Shown: positions 13,638 to 26,249 of the stretch, in pieces
How positions within the stretch are numbered: the stretch's first letter is position 1
Layout of the letters: each line of letters opens with the position of its first letter
From: Myxocyprinus asiaticus
Lineage: Eukaryota > Chordata > Actinopteri > Cypriniformes > Catostomidae
DNA: 64,000 nucleotides
Assembly: GCF_019703515.2 (NCBI RefSeq)
Contig: NC_059385.1
Location: 34,832,001 to 34,896,000 of the forward strand
Direction: 5' to 3'
Made by a program: the position numbers and the translations under genes
Notes under the pieces: generated by a model
Told to the model about the DNA's origin: nothing
The model's database searches: none
Seen by the model: the letters and a program-made list of their open reading frames with translations, nothing else

Positions 13638-16600
13638 TACATCAAGATGGTGCCAAAGATGGCAGCCTCTGTGTGGTGCGCTCCTATTCTTTTGTTGTTT
13701 TTATTTGTTTGTCCTTTGTTTAGTAATCTTTTTCCAGTCAGTTTTACCAGGGACGAACTGCTGAACATTTGGCAGTACATACCAGACAATCTTTTCCCAG
13801 TTTTTGAATATTCTGACGTTTTGCTGGACATTTTAGTCAGAGGCGCAGCATTGCTGTTCAAGAGACGCAGGCGAGGGAGACGAGCAGGCACGCTGGTCAA
13901 GTTCTGTTGGCGCAGCTTTCGAACAGCGCTGCGGAGCATTCATCTAGTGAATCTCTGCTCTCTTCCTAACAAAACGGATGAACTACATCTCCTCACCCAT
14001 ACAAACAAGGACTTTTCAAACTCTGCTGCCTTGTGCTTCACAGAAACCTGGCTGAGTGAAGCCATTCCGGACAGCGTGTTACATCTGCCAGGCTTTCAGC
14101 TGTTCAGAGCGGATCGTATCACGGATTTAACAGGGAAAATGAGAGTAGGTGGAACATGCTTTTACATCAACGAAAGTTGGTGTACTTGTAACAACGTTAA
14201 AGAGGATGTGCTGTCCTAATTTGGAAGTGCTCTTTATGAACTGCAAGCCGTTCTACGTGCCGTGGGAGTTTTCCTCATTTATTCTGGTGAGTGTGTTTAT
14301 CGCGCCAAACGCATGCGTAAGTGCCACGCTGCAACAGCTGGCTGACCAGATCACAGACACGGAACAACAATATCCGGACTATTATTCTTGGGGATTTTAA
14401 CAAAGAAAATCTCACACGTGAACTGCCCAAATACAAACAGCACATTACATGCCCAACCAGAGACAGGAACATACTGGATCACTGCTACACAACAATAAAG
14501 GATGCATATCGCTCTGTCCCTAGAGCAGCTTTGGGACTCTCCGATCACTGTTTGGTTCATCTTCTTCCAACCTACAGACAGAAATTAAAATCAGCCAAGC
14601 CTGTAGTAAGGACTGTAAAGTCATGGACCAATGAAGCAGAGCTGGAACTACAAGCCTGCTTTGATTGCATGGATTGGAGTGTTTTTGAGGCTGCAGCCAC
14701 TGACCTGGACGAGCTCACAGATACTGTTACATCATATATCAGTTTCTGTGAGGATATATGCATTCCTACTAGGACTTATTTAATGTTCAACAACGACAAA
14801 CCATGGTTTACAGCAGAGCTCAGGCAGCTTTGTCAGGCCAAAGAGGATGCTTACAGGGGTGGGGATAAAGTCTTGTACAATCAGGCCAGGAACACACTGA
14901 ATAAGGAAATCGGAGTGGCTAAAAGAAGATACTCTGAGAAGCTGAAAAACAAGTTTTCAGCTAACGACCCTGCATCAGTGTGGAGTGGCATGAAACAACT
15001 CACAAATTACAGGACTCCTACCCCCAACCCTGTGGTGGACCAACAACTGGCTAACGACCTGAATGTGTTCTACTGTAGATTTGAAAAGCCCAATCTCACA
15101 CTCCACACCCGCTCTGACCTTCACTTCACACAAACACCTCCTGCAACCCCCCTCCTCCCCCTTCCTGATACTCAACCTGCACTTAAGATCTGTGAAGAAG
15201 AGGTGTGCCGCGTCTTTCAGAAACAAAAGACTAGGAAAGCTTCAGGCCCAGATGGAGTTTCACCCACATGTCTTAAATCCTATGCTAACCAGCTGGCCCC
15301 CATCTTCACACAGATCTTCAATAGATCACTGGAGCAGTGTGAAGTCCCATGCTGCTTCAAACACTCAATCATCATTCCTGACTCAAAGAAACCAAAAATC
15401 ACAGGACTTAATGACTACAGACCTGTCACCCTGACATCTGTGGTCATGAAATCATTTGAGAGACTGGTGTTGGCCCACCTGAAGGACATCACTGGACCCT
15501 TTCTTGATCCCCTTCAATTTGCTTAGAGCAGGTCTGTGGAGGATACAGTCAACATGGGATTGCATCATATCCTGCAACATCTGGACAGACCAGGGACATA
15601 TGCAAGGATCCTTTTTGTAGACTTCAGTTCGGCTTTCAACACCATCATCCCAGCTATTCTCCGGACTAAATTACACCAACTCTCTGTTCCCAACTCTATC
15701 CGTCAGTGGATTATCAGCTTTCTGATGGACAGGCAGCAGCTTGTGAGACAGGGGAAATTCACTTCCAGCACCTGTACAATTAGCACTGGTGCCCCCCAGG
15801 GATGTGTGCTCTCCCCACTACTCTTCTCCCTCTACATCAATGACTGCATCGCCAAGGACTCCTCTATCAAGCTCCTGAAGTTTGCAGATGACACCACTGT
15901 CATCGGCCTCACCCGAGATGACGATGAGTCTGCATACAGAAGGAAGGTTAAACAGCTGGCTGTCTCGTGCAGTCAAAACAACCTTGAGCTGAACACGCTC
16001 AAAACGGTGGAGATCATTGTGGACTTTAGGAGGAACACCCCAACACTGACCCCCCTCACCATTCTAAACAGTACTGTGGCAGCATTGGAGTCATTCAGGT
16101 TCCTGGGCACTACCATCTCACAGGACCTGAAGTGGGAGACCCACATTGACATTGTGAAAAATGCAGAGGTTGTACATCCTTCGCCAGTTGAGGAAGTTCA
16201 ACCTGCCACAGGCGCTGCTGATACAGTTGTACTCAACAATCACTGAGTCTGTCCTCTGCACTTCAATAACTGTCTGGTTTGGTTCAGCTACAAAACCAGG
16301 TATCAGAAGACTACAAAGGACAGTTTGTACTGCTGAGAGGATTACTGGTTGCTCCCTACCCTACCTTCAAGAACTATACACTTCCAGAGTGAGGAAAAAG
16401 GCTGGAAAAATCACTCTGGACCCCACTCACCCTGCCCACTACATTTTTGAACTGTTGCCTTCTGGCCAACACTTCAGAGCTCTGAGCACCAGAACCGTCA
16501 GGCACAGGAACAGTTTTTTCCCCTCAGGCTATCCATCTCATGAACAGTTATAATTGCCCCATTGAGCAATAATTATGTGCAATACACAATTTAGTCTTTT

Positions 16601-16660
16601 TATATTTATCCAACATCTTCTGCCATAACATTACCTTGCACTGTATATAACAGATTTGTA
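13638..16660 (+). mobile_element. L2/CR1-like LINE inserted in L1 copy A
   Basis: Nearly full-length non-LTR retrotransposon beginning ACATCAAGATGGTGCCAAAG, running through endonuclease and RT, and ending in AT-rich 3' DNA that merges into a TA/CA microsatellite. The flanking L1 sequence on the left matches copy B up to TTTGACAGAAAT, which locates the junction. It is antisense to map3k1. Confidence 0.88.
13647..16553 (+). pseudogene. Endonuclease/reverse transcriptase of an L2-like LINE
   Basis: Endonuclease-like blocks: FTETWLSEAIPDSVLHLPGF near 14040, ILGDFNKENL near 14380 and LSDHCLVH near 14540. RT domain: KTRKASGPDGVSPTCLK near 15230, YRPVTLTSVVMKSFERLV, LFVDFSSAFNTIIP near 15610, [20 protein letters not shown] near 15785, and the catalytic LLKFADDTTV near 15875. 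The tail YILRQLRKFNLPQALL and LLPSGQHFR are typical of fish L2-like LINEs. Breaks: a frame change at about 14210-14330, a TAG stop at 15523-15525 in LQFA*SRSVEDT, and a frameshift near 16160. The catalytic FADD is intact, but the protein is interrupted. Confidence 0.92.
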
Positions 16661-16676
16661 TTAGATTTGCACTACA

Positions 16677-17003
<327 letters not shown>

Positions 17004-17912
17004 TACATTTGTGCTCAAAAGTGTGCATACCCTGGCAGAATTGTGAAATTTTGGGATTAATTTTGAAAATATGACTGATCTTGCAAAAAAAAAAAAACTG
17101 TCTTTTATTTGAGGATAGTGATCATATCAAGCCATTTATTATCACATAGTTGTTTGGCTCCTTTTTAAAATCATAATGGTATCAAAAATCACCCAAATGG
17201 CCCTGATCAAAAGTTTACATACCCTTGAATGTTTGGCCTTTTTACAGACACACGAGGTGACAGGTTTAAATGGCAATTAAAGGTTAATTTCCCACACCTG
17301 TGGCTTTTTAAATTGCAATTAGTGTCTGTGTATAAATAGTCAATGAGTTTGTTAGCTCTCACATGGATGCACGGAGCAGGCTAGATACTGAGCCATGGGG
17401 AGCAGAAAAGAACTTTCAAAAGACCTGTGTAACAAGGTAATGGAACTTTATAAAGAACCTTTGGAAAAGGTTATAAAAATATATCCAAAGCCTTGAAAAT
17501 GCCAGTCAGTACTGTTCAATCACTTATTAATAAGTGGAAAATTTGGGGATCTCTTGATACCAAGCCAAGGTCAGGTAGACCAAGAAAGATTTCAGCCACA
17601 ACTGCCAGAAGAATTGTTCGGGATACAAAGAAAAACCGACAGGTAACCTCAGGAGAAATACAGGCTGCTCTGGAAAAAGATGGTGTGGTTGTTTCAATGA
17701 GCACAATACAATGATACTTGAACAAAAATGAGCTGCATGGTCGAGTTGCCAGAAAAAAGACAATGCCACAAAAAAGCCTGGTTACAATATGCCAGACAAC
17801 ACCTTGATATGCCTCACAGCTTCTGGCACACTGTAATTTGGAGTGATGAGACCAAAATGCTATGGTCACAACCATAAGCGCTATGTTTGGAGAGGGGTCA
17901 ACAAGTTTTGTG
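17004..17912 (+). mobile_element. Tc1/mariner element, 3' truncated
   Basis: The left end is TACATTTGTGCTCAAAAGTG, the same family as the full copy at 45331-46891. It is collinear with that copy up to GTCAACAAG at about 17911, where it stops. A short non-matching stretch leads into L1 copy A at about 17925-17940. Confidence 0.9.
17395..17911 (+). pseudogene. Tc1 transposase, N-terminal half, broken
   Basis: The first ATG starts MGSRKELSKDLCNKVMELYK. The HTH block MPVSTVQSLINKWKIWGSLD is in another frame (17493-17714), followed by RPRKISATTARRIVRDTKKN and a stop after STIQ. The catalytic-domain start (VIWSDET) is present near 17835, but the element ends before the second and third catalytic residues. 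Confidence 0.88.
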
Positions 17913-17924
17913 CTCCTTGAAACA

Positions 17925-18330
17925 ACCACACCGTATTTTTCCTCTCAGGTGGAAGTGACCAATGAGCCAAATGTCTGAGACTGAATGCATAATAATAAAA
18001 CAAAATCTTGGGTAGGCCTAGCCCACCTTTGTCAATCAGCCTATGTAACTTATTGAAATGTAAGCTAGGACACTTACCATTCCAAATTAAGGACTTTACT
18101 ATGCTATCAAATAGCTTGAAATAAGAGAGGGGGGCATCTACAGGGAGAGATTGTAGCAGGTAGTTAAATTTCGGAATACAATTCATTTTGATAACATTAA
18201 CCTTCCCAATCATAGAAAAATGTAATGTAGCCCACCTGCCCACATCACTCGAAAACCTTTTTATTAAGGGGTCAAAGTTAACTAAATTACACAAATTTGC
18301 TGGGAATAAAATGCCCAAATACTTAAAGGA
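17925..18330 (-). mobile_element. L1-type LINE copy A, post-RT ORF2 fragment
   Basis: Minus frame 17881-18387 reads GKVNVIKMNCIPKFNYLLQS and GGLGLPKILFYYYAFSLRHL, the region after the RT domain, collinear with copy B (37526-37930). It continues copy A after the LINE and Tc1 insertions and ends where the fold-back MITE begins. Confidence 0.9.
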
Positions 18331-18745
18331 ATAGTTCACCCAAAAACAAAAATTTGCTGATAATTTACTCACCCTCAGCCCGTCCAAGATATATCCGAGT
18401 TTCTTTCTTCATCAAAACAGAAGAGGGATGACGTAAGCTCGTTGGTAAGGTCATGTGTCACGTGGAGGAGGAGGAGGCAGGAAGTGCATCATTGTTTACA
18501 AGAAAAACTTGCACAGAGCACAGACAAAGCGCCATTCACAAACCAAAACAGTCCAAATCAATATAAAATAAAATACAATTTCCAAATAATAATAAAAAAA
18601 ACAATGTAAACAATGATGCACTTCCTGATTCCTCCTCCACGTGACGCGTGACCTTACCAACGAGCTTATGTCATCCCTCTCATGAGCGCATGTCACAGAG
18701 ATGTACCGAAGCGAACATTTGTAGTTAAAAAGTATATAAGTACTG
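18328..18745. mobile_element. Fold-back MITE inside L1 copy A
   Basis: Starts TTAAAGGAATAGTTCACCCA, a very common cyprinid MITE end. It contains two inverted arms, 18422-18501 and 18603-18681, about 80 bp each and nearly identical, around a 100-bp AT-rich loop. Each arm carries CACGTG. L1 sequence resumes at about 18760. Relative to copy B, about 830 bp of L1 (including the RT core) is absent at this point. Confidence 0.8.
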
Positions 18746-20093
18746 TTTTGTTTCTCAAAATAATCAATGGTAGAAAAAGACTCTTCTGTTTTATATATCT
18801 AGCCAAAAGTTTCCCTGCTTTATCCCCTGACACAAAATATGACTGTCTTGCCCTGAATAGTATTATATCTGTATTTTAATAGGGTCAATTCTGAGGCCAT
18901 CAGACGACATTCGGTGTTTCAGCTCTGCCTCGGCACTTTTAATATTCCCTTCCAATTCCACGAGTTCTCATGCTTTGGATCTTTTGGTGATTGAGGCATA
19001 CTGTATGATCTGACACCTAAAAACTGCCTTAAGTCCCTCCCAAGCCACACCCACAGAGGATACTGAGGACCAGTTGGTCTCCAAATAAACATTGATTTCA
19101 GCCTTTAACATTTGTTGGAATTCAGGATTTTGCAAAAGGGAAAGTGCCAACTATATGATTTCTTTTTCTCCGTATGTGGCAACATTTCTAAACTCACCAA
19201 GGCGTGATCTGAGACTAAGATGTTTCCAATTGAGCAAATCAACAACAGATGAAATGAGGGACTTAGATATAAAAAAAAAATATTCTAGAATAAATCTTAT
19301 GGACTGATGAATGTATAGTCCCTATCAGATGGGTTCAAATGTCTCCAAATATCTGTAAGACCAAGATTTTTGCACATCCCATGAAGCGTCAATGTTGCTG
19401 TAGGGGGCTTACACACTTTTGCTTCACTATGATCAAGGACAGAGTCCAACAATAGATTAAACTCTCCTCACAATATTATATCATGAGGGGTGCCAGCAGC
19501 TTGCAACATCCCTTCAAGATCTATAAAAAAAAATAGATCTTGCATATGCCTGATCATCAGCGTTAGGTGTGTAAATATTAGCCAAAAATCAACCTTTGCC
19601 CCTGAATTTCAGCTAAAACAATAATGACTCTCCCTAATTTATCTTTAATCTGTTTGAGACATTTGAATTGTAGATGCTTACTTATCAATGTAATGACTCC
19701 CCTGCTCTTACTTGAGCCAGCACTAAAGAAAACATGTCCACCCCATATCTTCCCAAATTTTTCAGCTTCCTGCGGAAAAAGATGCGTTTCTTGAAGAAAC
19801 ACTACATCATATTACTTATGTTTGAGACATAACCTTCCTTCTTTTTATGGGGTGCGCCAACCCATTCACATTCAATGTGGAGAGAGACAATCCACTCATA
19901 TTAACATCTGACATTTTGACATACCAGAAAAAAATAGTGTGTATGTCAAAAATAAAATGATAAAGACCACATTCCATCATTAGTGCAACAATCAAACCCC
20001 AAACTTCCCCCCCGAATCCCAAAAAAAAAAAGAAAAAGAAAAATGTGCGCATTAACCCCGCGCACGACAGCGCCAACTAGCGTCAATCCCTGT
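18746..20093 (-). mobile_element. L1-type LINE copy A, endonuclease and linker of ORF2
   Basis: Minus-strand ORF2 start. Pieces visible: MSDVNMSGLSLSTLNVNGLA at about 19916, QETHLFPQEAEKFGKIWGGH at about 19800, KSRGVITLISKHLQFKCLKQ at about 19720, and the linker NPEFQQMLKAEINVYLETNW at about 19130. These are the APE-type endonuclease and the segment before the RT, collinear with copies B and C. Frameshifts and stops break it. Confidence 0.9.
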
Positions 20094-20094
20094 T

Positions 20095-21220
20095 AAGTTT
20101 GCTGATGATACGCCGGTGGTAGGTCTGATCGCTGACAATGATGAAACAGCCTACAGAGAGGAGGTGCACACTCTGACACGCTGGTGTCAGGAGCACAACC
20201 TCTCCCTCAAGGTCAGTAAGACAAAGGAGCTTGTGGTGGACTTCAGGAGAAGAGAAAGAACACAGCCCCATCACCATCAATGGAGAACCAGTGGAGAGAG
20301 TCAGCAGCTTCAAGTTCCTGGGTGTCCACATCACTGAGGAACTCACATGGTCTGTCCACACCGAGGCCGTTGTGAAGAAGGCTCATCAGCGCCTCTTCTT
20401 CCTGAGACGGCTGAGGAAGTTTGGAATGAACCGCCACATCCTCACACGGTTCTACACCAGCACTGTAGAGAGCATCCTGACTGGCTGCATCTCCGCCTGG
20501 TACGGCAATAGCACCGGCCACAACCGCAAAGCCCTGCAAAGGGTGGTGCGAACTGCCAGGCACATCATCGGAGGTGAGCTTCCCTCCCTCCAGGACATAT
20601 ATACCAGGCGGTGTGTGAAAAAAGCTCGGAGGATCATCAGAGACTCCAGCCAACCGAGCCATGGGCTGCTCTCACTGCTACCATCAGGCAGGCGGTATCG
20701 CAGCACCAGGACCCGCACCAGCCAACTTCATGACAGCTTCTTCCCCCAAGCAATCAGACTTTTGAACTCTTGATCTATCACGATCAATATACATCAGCAT
20801 TGCACTTTATTAATCTTATTATCTCACACTGGACTGTCATAAATTATATTCTCTTAACAACATGCTGGCAACTGACTATCAACCGACAGCCTGAATGTCA
20901 ATACAGTACAATACAACCTACTGTATTACATTTATATATACTATATATACTATTTTTTTAATTGTATAATGTGTACTCTATATTGTGTGTATTGTATAAT
21001 GTACACTGTATGTTTTTATTTGTATATTGTGTTGTGAGTAATTATGTGTATATTAGATTTTAAATTGTGTTGTGTAAATTTGATGTTTATTGTAGATTGG
21101 TATGTCTCATCACTGTCACGACTGCTATGTTGCTCGGAACTGCACCCAAGAATTTCACACACTATTGCACTTGTGTGACATTAAAAAAGTGATTTGAGTG
21201 ATTTGATTTGATTTAAACTC
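20095..21220 (+). mobile_element. 5'-truncated L2-like LINE inserted in L1 copy A
   Basis: It begins inside the RT domain (VKFADDTPVVGLIADNDETA) and ends in the repeated 3' tail TGATTTGATTTGATTT. Flanking L1 DNA (CAATCCCT left, AAACTCAG right) is contiguous in copy B near 40108-40125, so the insertion point is clear. Confidence 0.92.
20098..20773 (+). pseudogene. L2-like LINE reverse transcriptase, C-terminal part
   Basis: Catalytic FADD at the truncated start, then [20 protein letters not shown], the [20 protein letters not shown] block, AHQRLFFLRRLRKFGMNRHI and the C-terminal SLLPSGRRYRSTRTRTSQLH ending in RLLNS. One frameshift near 20250 separates the first 50 codons from the rest. The same family as 26250-27835. 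Confidence 0.92.
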
Positions 21221-22330
21221 AGTCCATGTACGCCTACGAGAGCCCCCGCGACAACTTTGCCATCAGATTGCGCAAGTCCGGTGTTTCTATATAAAAAAAA
21301 TTACACCACAAGATAACTTACGCTGTCCATTGACTTTATGACTGACATTGCTTGCTGGGGACATGTAAATATTTTGCGGCCATCCTTAGCATCTATTCTC
21401 AATTTGGCCGGGAACATCAGTGCAAAAGCGACCTTCCATTGATGTAAGTTTCTTGCATTCCTTGAATCTATCACATTTCTCTTTTGTCGAACAAGAATAA
21501 TTATAATTAATTTTAATTTATAATTAATTTAATTTTATAATTATAATTAATAAGAAGTCTGGGAACAAGAAAATGCTATGGTTCTTCCAAGAAAGCCTTC
21601 CTTTACTCCTTGCCTCACATAACACAAGATTTTTATTGGATGATCTTAGAAATTTGGCCAGAATTGATCGGGCCTTTCTCCCTCAGTGGATCGCCGAGCT
21701 GGAACCCTGCGAGCTCGCTCGATTTCCAGCTTATGGCCTGTTATGTCTAGCAGATTCGGAAAGAGCCCGTCCAGGAATTTCACCATATCCCAACCTTCTT
21801 CGTCCTCAGGAATTCCAACAATTTGGATGTTATACCACCAGTTGCGGTTCTCCAAATCCTCCAGCTTCTCCCAGACGTGCTCCAAATCCACCAAGGTCTC
21901 TAGTGGATTAGCAGCTAATTCCCTCTCTGATGACTCCAGATAAATCGATCTGTTTCTCGACATTCCCCACTCTTGTAACCACCTCAGTGAATTCAGTCTC
22001 CATGGCAGTGATCGACTGACGTATTACCGCAAGATCCTCCAAGTTAGCAACGACCTTCGTCAGCACTGCCAATTCAACAATTCTCGCCAAATTTCCTTCA
22101 CTGGCCAAATTGGCTCCTGGGCTTGTGGCCTGCTGTTCAGGGGCATCAGCTTGAGCACGCAAGTGTCTTTTAATGTCTCCAGAGCCTGAGGACTTTGAAT
22201 TCTTTGACATATTGTCTTCCTAGAACAGTTAAGAATCAGGGTGTATCGAATCTCACACAAAGTATTAAAACTAGCAAAGTGTGCAGAGCTCGCTGTTCAC
22301 ACGTCCGAACCTCGCATGGTGCCACGCAAC
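21220..22330 (-). mobile_element. L1-type LINE copy A, ORF1 and 5' region
   Basis: 5' end of the element on the minus strand, starting near 22330 at a CACCATGCGAGG-like stretch shared with copy C (50524). It continues through ORF1 to the ORF1-ORF2 spacer. Confidence 0.88.
21560..22210 (-). pseudogene. L1 ORF1 protein (Transposase_22-type), broken
   Basis: RNA-binding coat protein of L1. It starts MSKNSKSSGSGDIKRHLRAQ at 22210. The coiled-coil part (VVANLEDLAVIRQSITAMET) is followed, in another frame, by YLESSERELAANPLETLVDL and ENRNWWYNIQIVGIPEDEEG, the typical RRM-like start. The shift is near 21910-21960 and the C-terminal part is further damaged. Confidence 0.88.
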
Positions 22331-22631
22331 TCCAGGATTTCTTTTTTAATGATTAAAATACTTTTCTTGTCTCTTCTGGATAAAAGCATATGCTAAATGA
22401 CTAAATGTAAAAGTAAATGACTTGCGGAGCTTAGTAATCGTGTTAAAGTCATGATGAATGAAGCGCCTTGCGCTTTTGTTTTAAATGAAGGTGTGTTCTA
22501 TTCAGAAGTAATCATTCCAACGCACTTCAAAGAATTTACCATTCACTGGAAGAGCTCTGAAAGGCTAAAAGGTGTGGGGCTCAAAAATAAAGGTCATTCG
22601 GAACTACATTTTTAAGTAATTTTTATTTAAA

Positions 22632-22706
<75 letters not shown>
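22632..22706. repeat. (GA)n microsatellite
   Basis: About 75 bp of GA repeats with two CAGA interruptions; a purine-only strand. Confidence 0.97.
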
Positions 22707-22709
<3 letters not shown>

Positions 22710-23350
22710 AATTTCCAAACAAAAGACAGCTTTGTTCATTTTGAAGAGGTTTTAGTAATGAATCCTCTGCTGGCCAGCTGAACTGCTTTCTAATTAAACA
22801 GAGTTTGGAGCAACAATGACAACAAGGAATTAAGGGTCCGGCCCATTGTGGCTGCTTCAAAAGAACTGCAATTTACTGCAATGTCAAGTTACTGAGAGAT
22901 CTAAATCCACCTTGTGCTGTTTTCTGACTGGCCACGTAACTCAGAACAGCACACAGAGGGGTCCCCAGACTTGAGGCTTTGCTGAAGGACACTGACATTA
23001 AAGGTTTAGAGAGCAAGGAAAAGTTGTGCATCTGTGGGCCCTGACTTCACAACAGAGCAAAAAATAGTCCTGATCAAGAAAGATATTTATGCTGTAAGCA
23101 GCCGATGTGATGCACAATCAGTCGAAACACATCCTGTTATGTACAGTAAAACATTGCACAATGCCTCTTTATTGTGAATTGATTTCTATGAATTCTATTC
23201 ATTATATATTTAAATAACTTCAGCAGCTTGTGATGGCATATAGACTATCAAATTACTTTTTGGATGTTAAAATGTGTTCTCATAACTTGATGCATAAATA
23301 TCAGTCACTTTATTTTCTCAGTCTGTCTAAAATAAAAATACATTATATAC

Positions 23351-23355
23351 TGTAT

Positions 23356-23386
<31 letters not shown>
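23351..23386. repeat. (TG)n microsatellite
   Basis: TG repeats with one TTTG interruption, followed by GCAC. Confidence 0.9.
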
Positions 23387-23464
23387 CACTTGTAATTACT
23401 GTATGAATTGTAACTTTTGACGGTTGCATCAAAAGCAGTTTGTGATATAAAAATTCTTATTTAA

Positions 23465-24150
23465 CCCTCGGTTACTGGCCAGGTAATTTTTGACCCATTA
23501 GCCATTACTTTTTAAAATTAAAAATGGTTTCCTTCAACAGAGCTTTACGAGGCATTTGCCATCTGAACACACACATATACAAAAAAAATATATAAATTGA
23601 CTTGATTTGATGAGTCAAAAAGTGACACTCCTACTGTTCCAGGTCAAATCTGAATTAATGGGTGAAGGAAAATGAATGGGTGAAAATATAACAGAGCATT
23701 TTTTTTTTTATTTGTCAAATAAAAATCAATCATTCAGCCACAATGCGGAACACACCCACACAGAAATGACGGGGAGAGAATCTAGCACATCCACAACGCA
23801 TGCACACACGCACACACAGAGAAATGATTTGGTGACACTATAATGCAGAGCGTTTTTTTTTTTTATTTTGTTGAAAAAGAAATCAATCAGCTACAATGCA
23901 ACACACACACATGTACATACAGACCAAAAGATTAAAGTGTGACACCACATTACTGCTGTTCATGTCACTGATTTGAATTTAGATGTTTGAAAAAAGTTTC
24001 CCATTGCAAAGTCTTCTGTTTATACACAATTTGTATTATCACTGTTCATTGCTGTTCATATCAGTTTATTGCTGTTTGTTTTATTGACATTTTTGTTCAT
24101 TTACTCTATTGAGTTTGATTTATTTCAGACATCAAAATTCAATGACTAAA

Positions 24151-24209
<59 letters not shown>

Positions 24210-24210
24210 C

Positions 24211-24275
<65 letters not shown>

Positions 24276-24772
24276 GCATAAAAACGGACACTTCAAAACA
24301 AGTGGTTTAAAAAAAAAAGCTAAACTTTGACAAAAAATAGTCTTTGATGATGTCTAAGTATATATCCAAATTCATAATTTGTGAATACATCTCAAAACTA
24401 AGTTTGTTTCAACACTGGATTACAGAGACTAGGCCCATCTAAATCAATGGATCACTATAGCCCCCCCTTACTGGTTTTTAAACTATACGTCATGTATATT
24501 TTCACCAGATGACACCAAATGCCTGACAAAATCTCATACTTTCTTAATTTGTCAGATTAATGAAGTTTAATAAATGTTTTTACAGAAGTGACCTTTTTTT
24601 ATATATAATTAAATATATATATAAAAAAGTCTAAATACGATCAAATTCAAGATTAAATGCAACAGTTTAATATAATGAATTTATTGAAATTAACTTATAT
24701 GATTACTCTATCTGGGTAAAATTCTACCCCGAACAATGAAGGTGTCGGCCTGTAATGAGCAGTAACCAAGGA
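23465..24772. mobile_element. piggyBac-like non-autonomous element
   Basis: Flanked by TTAA on both sides (23461-23464 and 24773-24776), the target duplication of piggyBac elements. The left end is CCCTCGGTTACTG and the complement of the right end is TCCTTGGTTACTG. 1308 bp, no transposase frame. It contains duplicated internal words (AATCAATC with CAATGC) and a long TA/CA tract. Confidence 0.65.
24155..24273. repeat. (TA)n(CA)n compound microsatellite
   Basis: About 120 bp of TA then CA units within the piggyBac-like element. Confidence 0.97.
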
Positions 24773-24973
24773 TTAAAAGATGCTTATCAACACTTACAGG
24801 ACCTTTAAGGCAATTTAATTATTCACTCAAGATGATTGAAGATGCACTATATTTATTTGTGGGCAGTTTATGTAGTAATTTAGTCAGCTCTCAAGTCAGT
24901 AGAAACTCGGGCCAGTTCTGAGAGAGGTTCGCAGTTCCCCTGACTGCACCAGCAGAGATCCAGCACCATTTTA

Positions 24974-26240
<1,267 letters not shown>

Positions 26241-26249
26241 CTAATCATG

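Larger units (their letters stand above)
22335..23460. other. Intronic DNA with a (GA)n microsatellite and short repeats
   Basis: No gene. Contains GGATAAAAGCATATGCTAAA near 22378 (dispersed fish motif), the GA tract 22632-22706 and a GT tract at 23351-23386. Confidence 0.5.

Noticed and set aside
13610..13939. Minus-strand frame of 109 codons at the L2-like LINE start
   Set aside because: Antisense shadow of the LINE; no splice signal and no known family.
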